Origin: Paramoeba atlantica
Taxonomy: Eukaryota > Discosea
DNA length: 64,000 nucleotides
NCBI GenBank assembly: GCA_977017575.1
Contig: CDRNVI010000178.1
Coordinates: 1 to 64,000 of the forward strand
Reading direction: 5' to 3'
A model generated the notes under the pieces. It was given only the letters and a program-made list of their open reading frames with translations. It did no database searches and was not told where the DNA came from. Positions 53,501 through 64,000 of this stretch are shown one piece after another (the stretch's first letter is position 1; each line of letters opens with the position of its first letter). The translations under genes were made by a program, and so were the position numbers.

Positions 53501-53566
53501 ACAGCAGATCTACTCCACCTCGCGGTCCAAGAATGGAGTGAGTTTGAAAATCATTCACTCTCTTGA
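50531..53566 (+). CDS. CDC16: Anaphase-promoting complex subunit CDC16/APC6 (TPR protein)
   Basis: Exon 1 is 50531-50572 (MASVITDDHLLLNQ). About ten more exons follow to TGA at 53564-53566. Landmarks in order: HRYRSAAFFAEKAFFL, DAFQLADCLILGDRYKEAIRHL, IRGEVLLALDSRARAAHWL, a long acidic and basic insertion (51340-51560), YERLAASGLALNCDVLL, DARSWYAAGCYYLMLERLQQ, PAWIAFGHTFSQKDEHEQ, AYRHASGLLTGSHLPHL, YNEQGVIAYLNSQFDLAC, PLLFNMAHSFRRLGKW, IFAAIGLTYHQSGRLDKAI and AVQEWSEFENHSLS. These match APC6 TPR signatures closely. CDC16 forms a homodimeric TPR layer of the APC/C ubiquitin ligase that drives mitotic exit. A tRNA gene lies in one intron (53094-53166). A transposon sits 124 bases upstream of the start. 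Confidence 0.92.
53094..53166 (+). tRNA. tRNA-Ile (AAT), nested in a CDC16 intron
   Basis: The cloverleaf is visible. The acceptor stem is GCTCGTT/AATGAGC with one G-U pair. The D arm with A box is TAGCTTAGTCGG. The anticodon stem-loop CCGTG-CTAATAA-CGCGG has anticodon AAT. The T arm ACAGG-TTCGATC-CCTGT carries the B box GGTTCGATCCC, and the discriminator base is A. There is no tRNA intron. It decodes ATT/ATC (Ile) after A-to-I editing of base 34. It is on the same strand as CDC16, wholly inside an intron, with its own Pol III terminator. Confidence 0.95.
53169..53175 (+). terminator. Pol III T-run terminator of tRNA-Ile
   Basis: Seven T residues begin 3 bases after the discriminator base. 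Three further copies of a TTTTTTTGCC unit follow, which could act as back-up terminators and also lengthen the polypyrimidine part of the host intron. Confidence 0.7.
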
Positions 53567-53623
53567 ATGTTGGTGTCTGTCACACTCCTCTCTCTCTTTT
53601 CCCTCACCCTCTCTGGATTTTGA

Positions 53624-54826
53624 TTATTGGACAGGATGTGGGGGTCTTGGGGGGTCATATGTTGGAAGAAGGGAAAGAATAAAATGTCGTGCAAAGGAGG
53701 CCACTTCTTGAACGATGCCTCCACCGCCTCCCACAGCTCCTCCTTGAGGTTGTTGTTGTCCATCTTGTTGAACTTGTTCCCCTTCTGCTGGTGGGTTTTG
53801 TTGTTGTTGTTGTTGTTGTTGTTGAGGTTCTGCTGGTGGCTGGTTCCCTCGTTGAATGTTAAAGTGAAATTGAATAAATTGGAATCTTCCTGTTTGATAC
53901 CTAAAAAAATGGAGGTGAGAGAGAGGAAAGGGAGACTAATAGAAAGAAAAGAAAAACTTACAAGTAGTAAAAAAAAGCAAATAAAGAAAGCCCGAAAACA
54001 GTTGCTGAAGAGGAACCCTGGGAAAGGAGGAAAACAAGAAACGCAAGTTTGATGAGAAGAGAAACATTTTCCCCCTCAAATAGTCGGTGAACTGGTCGTT
54101 GTTGTGGATGGTGATGATTAAATTGTGCTCCAGGATTAAAATTCTGTCCCATTCCTCCCATGTTCGGCCCTTGTTGAAAGTAAAATTGATTGGGGAATCC
54201 ACCCTGAGGAGGAGGATGAAATCCTCCTTGAAAGTAAGCCCCTTGACCGCCAAATCCGAATTGCTGTCCAACAAAAGGAGCTTGTTGGAACTGACCACCA
54301 GGATAAAAACCACCTTGAGGCTGTTGTGGTGGTTGTTGCTGTTGTTGTTGTGGTTGTTGGAATGGGGGAGGTGGATTAGGGGGGATTTGAGTTTGACTGA
54401 AAAGAAGAAGGTGTGTTAGAATCTAATATTTGAGAAAGAAGAAGAGAGAAAAAAAATTCTGACCTGGCAGAAGGGGGTGGTTGTTTCAGCGCTGAAATCA
54501 CGAGGTGGAGGACGTGAGGAGTCGAGATATCCCTCTATTTTGATTGTTTTAATTGAAAAAGAAGATTCTTTTGACAAAGACATGACAATGTAGCCTACCT
54601 GGGCAAACACTTCAGAGAGAGTCATTTGATCTTGAAGGATTTTCCCCCCATAAATCAGTTTCTGTCTTTCAACAGCAGGATTGGAAGGGAAACTGCACGA
54701 TAATTGTTCTTTGAGGTCTCGCAGAGTCAAAAACAACGGGACAGATTCCATATGATGTTCACCTGTATCCAGAGAGGGTGTTTTGAAAATGAGATGAATT
54801 GTTTTTTCATTCGTTGCTCCTTCCAT
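53624..54826 (-). CDS. HERPUD: HERP-like UBL membrane protein (ERAD)
   Basis: Exons: about 54600-54826, 54465-54533, 53965-54397 and about 53624-53901 (TAA). An N-terminal ubiquitin-like domain is seen: LRDLKEQLSCSFPS, QKLIYGGKILQDQMTLSEVF and, across the intron, TPHVLHLVI. A Gln/Gly/Pro-rich region follows, with polyQ and FGFGGQGAYF repeats. A hydrophobic pair of segments (LLIKLAFLVFLL and FGLSLFAFFYYL) comes next, then more polyQ (a GTT/TGT repeat on the plus strand) and the end segment ARHFILSLLPTYDPP, which resembles the end of vertebrate HERPUD. HERP is an ER membrane protein that recruits ubiquilins and the Hrd1 complex in ER-associated degradation. The assignment is by domain order. 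It converges on CDC16 with 57 bases between stops. Confidence 0.8.
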
Positions 54827-55050
54827 GTTTCTTTCTCACTTTTTCTTTCTTTCTTTTCGCCTTCGCGCCTTTTCTTTGACAGAAACACAAAAAACAGAAA
54901 ACTGAAAAGTCAAAAACTATGTTTTACGCGTGGCAAAAGACGTGGCAAAAAAAGGAATAAATTTTTTTTTCGGTGAAAGAAAAAAAATCAAAAAAGGTCG
55001 AAGCACAACTCAAATTGAAAAAATATGTTCTTTGGTTTCAAATCCTCTCT

Positions 55051-57179
55051 TCATTTTTCATTTTCTCTGTTTATCTTCCAGAGAGAAACTGAATCGCAAA
55101 CAGAATACAATTTCCAGTAAAAATAAGCTGCCATTTGGTGAAAAGGCCATCCAACTGTCTGAAGAGGGTATTCATCTCGAAAAATGTGCCACCTTTCGTC
55201 TCCCTGAGCGATTGCTGATGCAATGAGCTCTCTGAAAAAGTAATTTTTTTTTAATTTGACTAGAAAAACCAAGATCAAAAAAAAAAATAAAAAGAAGCTA
55301 CCCGCCCATGGTGGTTGGGACAAGCCCATGACCACCAAATCCAGTACAATACCAAATACCAGGAGAAACTTGCCCGATTAGAGGCATCATTCGACGACCA
55401 AAATTGATTTGACCACCCCACACCACCTCTGGTTCAACCTTGGACATTTGAGGAAAGACACGAGATAAATCTTTCATAATTTTCTCTGTTAATATTTTTT
55501 TATCTTTTAGTGGATAAGCCTCCGCAAAACCTCCCCAGAGTAATCTACCACCTGTTGTTGTGTGAACCTTTGAGTAAATTTTGTTGTTTTCCATTCAATT
55601 TTTTTAAGGTCATAATCCAAACCTGGCAATGGGCGAAAATAACCAAGTGCAAGCCGATCATCACAAACACAGCACTTTGATTTAATTATTTTCCTCAATT
55701 CCTCTTCTGCATCTGGTGTTTCTTGTTCTCCTTCCATGTTTTTTTTTGGAAGAAGAGGTTTTGTCACAACAATGTAAGTGTAAATTGGAAGAGTATGGCG
55801 AGCAACTTTTCGATTTAAGGACTGGTTGGCAGGATCATAGTTTGTTGCCAAAACAACCTGATTCGCTACGAGAAAAAAAAAAGGAGGTATTAAAAAAAAA
55901 AATCAAAAAGAAATTATTGCAACAAACAAAACCATAAATAGCTCCAGATCCAAAATCGCTTTGCGTCCCAATTCGAAATTGTCGGTTGGGATAAGGTGAC
56001 GAGTTTGTTTCTTTTACAGAATCAAGCGAGACAGCTCGGGTTCGCTCAAAAAGGAGAGCCCCAGATTGAGAAGCAGCACGACCCAACCCAATAGTCAAAG
56101 CAAGGGGATTGACACTAAATGCGAACTTAGAAAAGACTCCATGGTGATAAAATTTCGTTTGATAAAATTCTCTTACTTTCGAAGCTAAAATTTTTGGTCG
56201 TTCAGTCAAAATATCCCTTTCAAATAAATAAAAATAATCACAAAACCTGGCCAAAAATGACTGTGAGGACCAAAAATACGATTGACACTGGATACTTGTT
56301 CTTCATAATCATTTTTCGTTTCAGGAAAACATGACACGTACAATTCCCCTTCATCCTGAAGATTAAAAAATCGAAAATATTATTCCTTTATCAAAAAAAA
56401 AAAAAGTAAAACACTTAATCTTGGTTATGTGAGGAAAAAAGAAATTACCTGAGGATCACAGAGGATGGAAAATTGGTCAATCCGTTTTCGAAGGAGACGA
56501 TAAGCTTCAAGGGTTAAGTCATACAAATGACGAGCTTTCTCTTCACCGTGTCTAAAGAGAAAGGAATATTGATCCAATTTTCAAAATTGAGGACATGTTT
56601 GATAGTGTTTTGGGTTTAACAATAATAAACTCCAAAATCTGATTTCCTTTGTTCATGAAATTTGGACAAAAAATCCCCCGACCTCTCAACTAACTCCATT
56701 TGGTCGATTTGAAATCCAGGAATGGCCATTCCTCCGTTTCTTCCAGATGCTCCCCATCCAATTCGTTTTGATTCAACTACTATTACAGATTTCCCCCTTT
56801 CAACCAACCCCAGAGCTGTACAAACACCTATTTTATGTGTTTCAGGAGGTTAGCTTTTTCCATCTGAATCTGCCTTACGTTTCAAAAAAGAGAAAAATTA
56901 ACCTGCTAAACCACCACCAATGACACAAACATCAGCTTCTAGATCCTTAGACTTCACAGAAGGAAGAGAAAGAGGTTTCTCTTTCAAACTTCGAACATAC
57001 CATGAGTCTTCATACCCCTCCTCCCCAGAGGCAGCTCCTTCGTTCTCGTTTCCACCAACACAAGAAAAAGAATTTTCTTTTTGTTGTTGAATGTCAACTT
57101 TTTGCTCTGTAGCTGAGTGATTCCGGACAAGAAACTCTGCAGCAAAAAATAAACGATCGAAACAAGAACGCACCTCCAT
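55051..57179 (-). CDS. FAD-dependent oxidoreductase, DAO family (gamma-glutamylputrescine oxidase-like)
   Basis: Six or more exons. An N-terminal extension of about 80 residues is followed by the FAD-binding Rossmann start ADVCVIGGGLAG, then VESKRIGWGASGRNGG, where the SGRNGG box is typical of the group. DEGELYVSCFPETKND, AFSVNPLALTIGLGRAA and NQVVLATNYD follow. The C-terminal FAD-binding part is GGRLLWGGFAEAYP, VWGGQINFGRRMMPLIG and GIWYCTGFGGHGLVPTTMGG. The protein ends DERWHIFRDEYPLQTVGW and a short tail (TGA). Members oxidise amines or amino acids; the plain substrate cannot be told from sequence. The start at 57179 is the first ATG that leads into the frame. It is divergent from the TRF4-like gene at 57402. 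Confidence 0.85.
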
Positions 57180-57401
57180 TCCCAAACCAAGAAACAAAAA
57201 CAGAAAATAAGAAAAAGTCTTTTTGAGAAACAGGAAAATCACAATTTTTCGTTTTTTTTTACCCCCGAAAAGACTTTCCGGTTTTTTCCCTTTTTTTCTG
57301 AAGTTTGTTTTGTTGAGGTTTTTGTTGAGGTTGGACCAACCGTCGTCTGTGGTTTTTGTTGTTGTTTCAGGTCAGACCAAAGTTAGAAAAGTGTGGAGGA
57401 C

Positions 57402-59091
57402 ATGGCTCAAAGTGATGGTGAAGTCGTTATCTCGTCTGATGACGATATTCAAGTCATCGATCTCACTCGAAGTTCGGAGGATGATGAAGAAGATTACAGT
57501 TCCTCCGATGAGGAAGAAGAAAAAGGTCTTGGTCTTGGTGACCAACAAGAGGGAAAAGGTCGAAATGATGGGTTAGAGTTCAATACATTTACGACTGAAT
57601 CGTGCTTTGATTCTTGGAGACGACGAAATCTCTCTCAAAAATCATCTCCTCCACCAAATGATCACCTCCAGACGAAGAAAAAATCGAAATCTCTTCCAAA
57701 CTACCCCGAGGTTGCGGTGAAAAAACGGCTGGATGATGATCGCCTTCCAGAAAGAACTTGTACAATTCTCCACGAAGAAATTCAATCATTATATCAGGTT
57801 CTCGCTCCAAATCGAAGAGACCATTTTTGTCGGAGCGATCTCTTTCGAAGAATCTCAAAAATAATCAAATCCCTCTGGCCTTATGCTGAAGTTCAGTTAT
57901 TTGGGAGTTCTGCGGTTGACCTCTATCTTCCTTGTAGTGACGTTGATCTTGTGGTGAAGAATGTTGACCCCACGAAGAATAATATGTATTCTCTGGCAAG
58001 AAGACTTAAACCTTCTGGGTTAGTGAAGAATACGGTAGTCATCACAGGAGCGAAAGTTCCACTCGTCAAGTGTGTATCAACAATGGATTCAGAGATTGGA
58101 ATCGATATTTCTTTCAGTCATTTTACTGGTGTTGATATGATCTCTCAAATTCACACTTATACGAAAATGTACTCGAACGTCCTGGAGCCACTCCTCTTTT
58201 TTCTGAAACTTTATCTCTTGAGACGAAATCTCAATGAGCCCTTTTCTGGTAAAGTTTTTTCTTTTTTCTGACAAAAAATATTTTTTCTTCTTTTGAGGAT
58301 ATCTTTTTTTTGCCCTTTTTTTCAATTGACTGACTTTTTCTTTTTTAAAAGGCGGATTAAGTTCGTTTGGGACCCTCCTTTTCCTTGTCAGTTTCTTTCA
58401 ACAATATCGCAACTTTCGAAATTGGTCCCCTGACAATCCTCCAGATATCACCACTGCGAGCTTAGGAAGTCTACTTGTTGATTTTTTGGATCTCTATGGA
58501 AGAAAGTTTAACTATCATACAACTGGGATTTCCACCTGGGGTGATGGGTTCTATTTCCCAAGACCAACAACAGTAACAGCGAAGAGCCCAGACAATCCTT
58601 ATATTCTCGATCCTCTCGACTCTGATAATAATGTGACAAGAAGCACGACCCAGATCGATCTGATTCGCTCTGAGTTTGCCGAATCTTACTTTGATTTAAT
58701 TCAATTGCGGAAGGGTAAAAAAGGAGCAGGATCGCCCCCCACGCGTGATCATATCCGATACGTCCTCAGATCAAAAATTCTGTTACTTGGACATCTTCCA
58801 AAGGATGGGGATTTAAATCGTGATTTAATTTTCTTTCATTCATCGATCAAACAAACAACACCAATTCTTCTCCCAGACTTTTCCTCATTAACAACGAAGA
58901 AAGATGTGAAACGGAAGAGAGGATCACAACAACAACAACAACAACAAGTGGCTCAAAAACGACGAAAATTTTCTTCAACCCCTCCTCCGAGCAGACCACC
59001 TCCACCACAGTTTAAAAAACAAAAGTTTGAAGAAAGAAAGCAACAACAACAAGCCAAAAAAACAAGATTTTTTCAAAAAAAATCAAAATAA
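57402..59091 (+). CDS. Non-canonical poly(A) polymerase, TRF4/TENT4 type
   Basis: Two exons: 57402-58248 and 58352-59091 (TAA). An acidic start (SSDDDIQVIDLTRSSEDD, SIM-like) is followed by the nucleotidyltransferase core LHEEIQSLYQVLAP, the signature VQLFGSSAVDLYLPCSDVDLV with two catalytic Asp, the third Asp in EIGIDISF, and VLEPLLFFLKLYLLRRNLNEPF. The central domain continues SSFGTLLFLVSFFQQ and LLVDFLDLYGRKFNY, with the NPYILDPLD box. The tail is basic and Gln-rich (polyQ from CAA repeats near 58929). TRF4-type enzymes add short A-tails in the TRAMP complex, so that nuclear RNA is passed to the exosome. No RNA-recognition motif is seen, as expected. Confidence 0.9.
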
Positions 59092-59182
59092 TTATTAACT
59101 GTCCTTTTAAAAAAACTAATTTTGATTACAAATCAAGATGTTTTAATAATATTGATACAACAACAAATCCCTTTTTTCCTTT

Positions 59183-60068
<886 letters not shown>

Positions 60069-60364
60069 ATGGAAAGAAGGAAAGAAAGAAAGAAAGAAGA
60101 AGATCAGCGAAGGCTGAACAGAAGGACAGAAAGAAAAAACAAGGATAAAACTCGCGCTCCCTTCATCAAAAGCGATAGAACTTTTTTAATTTTTTTGAGG
60201 GTGAAAAAACAATGATTCAGAAAATCAAAAAATATGGAAAAAGTATGGTCTTTTCAGGCTCTTTTTTGGATGGTGGTGCGAACAACGAGTTGGTTACTTT
60301 TCCCCAAACAACACCCTTCAGTTGAGAAAGTCGAGAGCCATTTTATTGTTTTCTCCCAAACAAA

Positions 60365-62619
60365 ATGGCTCTTCTTGCTGCAACATTGCCAGCTCCACAG
60401 AGATACTCTGATCTTAAAACGTATTCGAATGATAATGACGAAATCAGCCTGAGGAAAGGAAAAGATCCATATCCCCCTTATGGTCAACGACAAGGATTTC
60501 GACCTCGTGCAGAGGAGGACTTTGGGGATGGAGGAGCGTTCCCAGAGATTCACATGTCCCAATTTCCTTTGGGAATGGGTCGGAAAGAAAAATCTTCCAC
60601 TGCTCTCGTTCCAGTAACTCTTGATTCAGATGGTCAGATCAAACACGAAGCGATCTTAGGTCATCGACCTGGACAACGTGTGGTTGCGAATCCGAATGAC
60701 CTCATCCCTTCGACTTCAGTGGAGGTGAAACCCCATCCTGATGAAGAAGAGATCGCAAAAGTTACTCAAGAAACTCGTGCTGCACTTGAAGAGCGGATTG
60801 CCACTAAAATTGCCGCAGCCAAACCATCTCGACCAGAGATTGCGAGTCAAAAGCCAGAGTACATCAGGTATACTCCTGGAAATCAAGATAGCCAGTATAA
60901 TAGTGGTGCATCCAATCGTTTAATTCGTGTTGTTGAAGCACCGATTGATCCTCTTGAACCACCCAAATTCAAACACAAGAAAGTGCCTCGTGGTCCTCCT
61001 TCTCCTCCACCTCCAGTTATGCATTCCCCTCCCCGAAAACTTTCACAAAAGGACGTAGCTGATTGGAAAATTCCCCCTTGTGTTTCAAATTGGAAGAATC
61101 CCAAAGGTTTTTTTCTTATTCTTTTTTTTTTTTTTCAATTCAAAAAAAAAAATAATTAATAAATATTTATTTGTGATGAATATTAAATAACTTCTTTTAA
61201 TTTTCAGGTTATACCATTCCCTTGGATAAAAGGCTTGCTGCTGATGGTCGTGGATTGCAACAAATTCAAATCAATGATAATTTCGCGAAACTCTCGGAAA
61301 GTTTGGTCATTGCTGAGAGAAATGCCAGAGAAGCTGTTTCTCATCGAAACAAAATCAGGGAAGCTGTTGCAAAGAACAAGATCCAACAAAAGGAAGAATT
61401 ACTTCGAGAAATTGCTTTGAAAACTCAAGAAGAACGAACAATGTCTCTCTCACAAACGAACCAGCGAGATCAAAATCCGCCGCCGAGGCAGCGGTCTGGT
61501 GGTGCTTTTGATGATGATGATGATAGTCCAATTGGGGCTCCTCGTCGTCGTCGTGATATTGAGAGTGATGAAGAGTCTGATGATGATGATCGTTATGATA
61601 GTGATGATTCTCCTTCTTCTCCCCAACAAAGAAAAAGAAGATCCTCCTCCTCATCATCACCTTCTTTTGATGATGACGATGTTGGAGATCGAAGTGTCTC
61701 TGCTAAAGAAAAACGAGATATGATTCGAAAGGAAAGAGAGAGAGAAAGAGAAAGAGAAAGACGGATGGAAGCAATGGGGAAAAAAACAAAAGCTATGAGA
61801 GATTCTGAGAGAGATATTAGCGAGAAAATTGCATTAGGACAGAAGGCACCTGCCACAAAGAGAGACACCCAATACGATGCTCGCCTCTTTTCTCAAAATG
61901 AAGGAATGAATTCTGGTTTTGGAGCTGAGGATGATTATAATTTATATGACAAGCCTCTTCTTCGTGGAAGTAGCGCTAATACTCTCTACCGACCCCGTGC
62001 AGGTGATTCTGATGTTTATGGAAGTTCTAATGAGATGTCCAAATTACTTGACACCAAGAAGTTTAAGCCGTCTCGTGATTTTGACGGGGTTGATCGTTCT
62101 CAACACACCGAGAGATCTGGTCCTGTTCAATTTGAAAAAGTTTCCTCTGGTGGTGGTGGTGGTGGTGCAGCTGAACCTGATGTTGATGATCCCTTTGGAT
62201 TGGATGAGTTTATCAGTGAAGCAAAAGCAAAACCTCTCGATCATATTGGACAACGAGGACAACTCCACGCTGGTGCTGCTGGGGGGGAAGGTCAATCAGG
62301 GGCAAAAAGAAGTCGAGTGGAATTTGAGGAAGAAAAGGTTCAACCCAATGAGAGGGAACGAGATCGAGGAGGGCGTGGAAGAGACAGGGATCGAGATAGA
62401 GATCGAGGTAGAGACAGCAGAGACAGAGACAGAGACAGAGACAGAGACAGAGACAGAGACAGAGACAGAGACAGAGACAGAGACAGAGACAGAGATCGAA
62501 ACAGGGACAAAGATAGAGACAGATACAGAGATAGAGACAGAGATCAAGATAGGGAGAGAAGTCGTGGATCTTATGATTATGATGATCGAAAAAAAAGGAG
62601 GCGTCGAGATGATTATTAA
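60365..62619 (+). CDS. SNW1: SNW1/SKIP/Prp45 splicing factor with RD-repeat tail
   Basis: Two exons: 60365-61106 and 61208-62619 (TAA). The SNW domain is clear: PPYGQRQGFRPRAEEDFGDGG, EIHMSQFPLGMG, PEYIRYTPG, then DPLEPPKFKHKKVPRGPPSPP with the motif VSNWKNPKG at the exon border. YTIPLDKRLAADGRGLQ, LYRPR and VQFEKV follow. An Asp/Ser/Arg-rich insertion (61500-61720) splits the conserved core. The C-terminus is a long run of Arg-Asp dipeptides encoded by a GACAGA repeat (about 62419-62494), as in other RD-rich splicing proteins. SNW1 is a stable component of the activated spliceosome and a transcription coregulator. It ends 15 bases before the end of a converging gene. Confidence 0.93.
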
Positions 62620-62634
62620 TGTGAATTGAAATGA

Positions 62635-63171
62635 TCAGTACCCCTCATTGAGCCAATGAAGAAGTTCCTTTCGGTGTTGTTCCCTCTCTTTCATTTCTTT
62701 TGTTTTCTTTCTCTTGAGTTGGAGTTTTTTCCCTGAAATTGCGCTTCTTTGATGATTTTCGTCTTCTGATTCGTCGTCAGTTCCATGTTGCGAGTGAAAT
62801 TCCGATAACTTCATTGATCCCTTCTTCTTCTTGTCCTTCATGTCCTTCTTTTTCTTTCTTGCTTTCTTTTCCTTCTTTTCTTTCTTCTTCCTCTTTCTAT
62901 ATTCTTCCTCACTATCTGATGACGATGACAGAGTCTTCTTTCTTCTTTTCTCCGCTGACCCGCTTTTTCTCTCATCCCTCTTTCTCTTTCTGTGGGAGGA
63001 AGAATGTCTTTTGGAAGAAGAACGATCATCATCATCAGCTGACGAAAGCTCAGAATCAGAAGAGTCGGAGACATACTTTGTTGTTTTTGTTTTTTTTCTT
63101 TTCTTATGACTTTCTTGGACTTCTTCAGAATGATTTCCACTCGAGAATCGACGTTCCTTTGAATGGCTCAT
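62635..63171 (-). CDS. Lys/Ser-rich nuclear-type protein, unassigned
   Basis: Single exon of 178 codons ending in TGA. The composition is extreme: Ser/Asp stretches (SDSSDSELSSADDDD) between Lys/Arg stretches (KKRKKTKTTK and KKEKKEKKARKKKKDMK), as in spliceosome-associated and nucleolar disordered proteins. The only ordered part is the C-terminus, LKRKKTKEMKEREQHRKEL followed by LHWLNEGY. That end looks conserved in style, with a helix and a final aromatic, but I cannot name its family. It overlaps no other gene and converges on SNW1 with a 15-base gap. Confidence 0.6.
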   Translation of the reverse strand: MSHSKERRFSSGNHSEEVQESHKKRKKTKTTKYVSDSSDSELSSADDDDRSSSKRHSSSHRKRKRDERKSGSAEKRRKKTLSSSSDSEEEYRKRKKKEKKEKKARKKKKDMKDKKKKGSMKLSEFHSQHGTDDESEDENHQRSAISGKKLQLKRKKTKEMKEREQHRKELLHWLNEGY

Positions 63172-63506
63172 TTTTTTTGTTTTTTGTTTTTTGTTTTTTG
63201 TTTTTTGTTTTTCTTTTCGAACTTTTTGAAGGAAAGAAAATGGTCGCTTTTTTAGAGCTCTTCTTTTAAGATAAAAACACCCCCAAATTTTTATGTATTA
63301 GCCCCGCTGAGGTACTGGTCTTTTTTGATTTTTTTAAAGCGGAGAAAAGTAAACAAAAAGGAAATGTAGCTTATTCGGTGAATCTGATGAAACGGTTAAA
63401 AAGACCGCTTTTTTCCTTGTTCGTCTCTCTTTTTCTGAACGCAAACCTTTTTTTTGTGTGGTGTGCATTTCGGTGATTGAAACAAAAATCAAAAGAACGA
63501 AAAAAG
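63172..63506. promoter_or_regulatory. 335-base divergent intergenic region (Lys-rich gene / endosulfine)
   Basis: Just upstream of the minus-strand gene lies a tandem run of about five TTTTTTG units (63175-63212). The remainder is AT-rich with a short GC-richer patch at 63300-63320. No exon is seen. It should hold both promoters. Confidence 0.5.
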
Positions 63507-63818
63507 ATGGCCGGAGGACAACAAACTATGGTTGAGTTGACAGTTGGTGATGAGGGAGATAAACAACCAAACTTGGTTGAACAACAAATTGATCTTTCAA
63601 ACCTCTCGGAGGCGGATCAAGAATTTTACCGAAAGTATGGGCGGCTCCCAAACAGTGCCGCTCTTATGAAACGAAGGGAGGTGAACAAGAACCAGTTCGA
63701 TTCTGCTGACTATTTTATGGCTGCTGAGAAAGCCAAATCTGGTCAATCTGGTGAAAAAGCTCCCCCAAAATCTCTCCCACCTCACATGCGCAAGAAAGTC
63801 CCTCCTCATCTCCGATGA
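63507..63818 (+). CDS. Endosulfine/ARPP-19/Igo family PP2A-B55 inhibitor
   Basis: Single exon of 103 codons ending in TGA. The hallmark is FDSADYFMAAEKAK near residue 70, matching the Greatwall-kinase site FDSGDY with Ala in place of Gly. Upstream lies ADQEFYRKYGRLPNSAALM, the other conserved block of the family. The N- and C-termini are short and basic-Pro (PPHMRKKVPPHLR). Phosphorylated at the Ser, these proteins inhibit PP2A-B55 to allow mitotic entry or quiescence responses. Size fits the family. Confidence 0.88.
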   Translation: MAGGQQTMVELTVGDEGDKQPNLVEQQIDLSNLSEADQEFYRKYGRLPNSAALMKRREVNKNQFDSADYFMAAEKAKSGQSGEKAPPKSLPPHMRKKVPPHLR

Positions 63819-63938
63819 AGCTCTTCTCTCTCTCTCTCTTTCTATTCCCCTCTTTTTTCTTTTCCCCCTCTTTCGCCAACTCTCCCTTTCTCCTCACTCT
63901 TCATTTCTCTCTCGATTCGTTTGCCCTTCCTCAGCGAG

Positions 63939-64000
63939 ATGACCGATTTTTCTCGATTTGGGGGAGCGATTCCTCCGGGATGTGATTTGTGTGTGTTTGG
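63939..64000 (+). CDS. First codons of a further gene, 3' partial
   Basis: An ATG at 63939 begins an open frame that runs off the window (MTDFSRFGGAIPPGCDLCVF). A T/C-rich leader precedes it, as for other genes here. Too short to assign; the start could also be internal to a longer leader. Confidence 0.4.
   Translation, partial: MTDFSRFGGAIPPGCDLCVF

Noticed and set aside
61593-62547. Minus-strand frames opposite SNW1 (Ser/Val repeats)
   Set aside because: Antisense shadows of the Asp/Arg-rich repeats; the plus-strand SNW domain is clear.
63384-63440. Possible C/D-box small nucleolar RNA (ctgatga and ctga boxes)
   Set aside because: The C box lacks the purine at its first position, and no terminal stem or guide complementarity is seen; such short boxes occur by chance.

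Overview
The window is nuclear DNA of an AT-rich, intron-dense, free-living eukaryotic microbe. About 26 protein genes are packed on both strands, often head to head or tail to tail with less than 200 bases between them. Introns are short, usually begin with gt followed by a long T run, and end in ag. The gene set (Hip1/Sla2 THATCH protein, PH-RhoGAP, CH-IQ-DH-PH-PX RhoGEF, Twinkle with an intact zinc finger, S1/P1 nucleases, CLU, HERP, SNW1, endosulfine) fits an amoeboid or flagellate protist of the amoebozoan/opisthokont kind better than an animal, plant or fungus. The lineage is inference. Host genes stop at TAA, TGA or TAG, so the genetic code looks standard.

Layout. 1-4578: 3' part of a Hip1/Sla2-like actin-endocytosis gene, then a PH-RhoGAP gene. 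4710-9354: three metallo-beta-lactamase-fold paralogues (-, -, +), with a small ankyrin gene between the first two that is spliced through 4- and 6-base microexons. 9715-15545: a secreted choice-of-anchor I protein, mitochondrial Twinkle helicase and a DUF3291 protein. 15564-22437: a roughly 33-exon inositol polyphosphate 5-phosphatase with a helical region before and a PH domain after the catalytic domain. 22748-27709: RAD51, a small secreted orphan, and an SH3-like RhoGAP ending in a CaaX box. 27889-36056: a CH-IQ-DH-PH-PX RhoGEF and a large single-pass beta-helix surface protein. 36289-41728: two head-to-head S1/P1 nucleases and an FHA/winged-helix regulator. 42028-45573: a CLU-domain protein.

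45840-50572 is a recent segmental duplication. Two near-identical copies of a Cys/His-containing orphan gene each carry, upstream, a copy of the first exon of CDC16/APC6. The second copy's shared promoter holds a DDE_1-type DNA transposon with 50-base terminal inverted repeats. The empty site in the first copy lets the 3-base target duplication be read. The transposase frame is open over 582 codons apart from five stops, all TGA. 50531-53566 is CDC16/APC6, with a tRNA-Ile(AAT) gene nested in one intron on the same strand. 53624-64000: a HERP-like UBL membrane protein, an FAD oxidoreductase, a TRF4/TENT4 poly(A) polymerase, UBC13, SNW1/SKIP, a Lys/Ser-rich nuclear protein, endosulfine, and the first codons of a further gene.

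By function the window holds four actin/Rho genes (Hip1/Sla2, two RhoGAPs, one RhoGEF), phosphoinositide turnover, genome maintenance (RAD51, Twinkle, UBC13) and RNA or cell-cycle control (SNW1, TRF4, CDC16, endosulfine). The least-described content is the microexon-stitched ankyrin gene, the gene-converted MBL triplet, the transposon with TGA-only stops in a bidirectional promoter, and the 5-phosphatase architecture.
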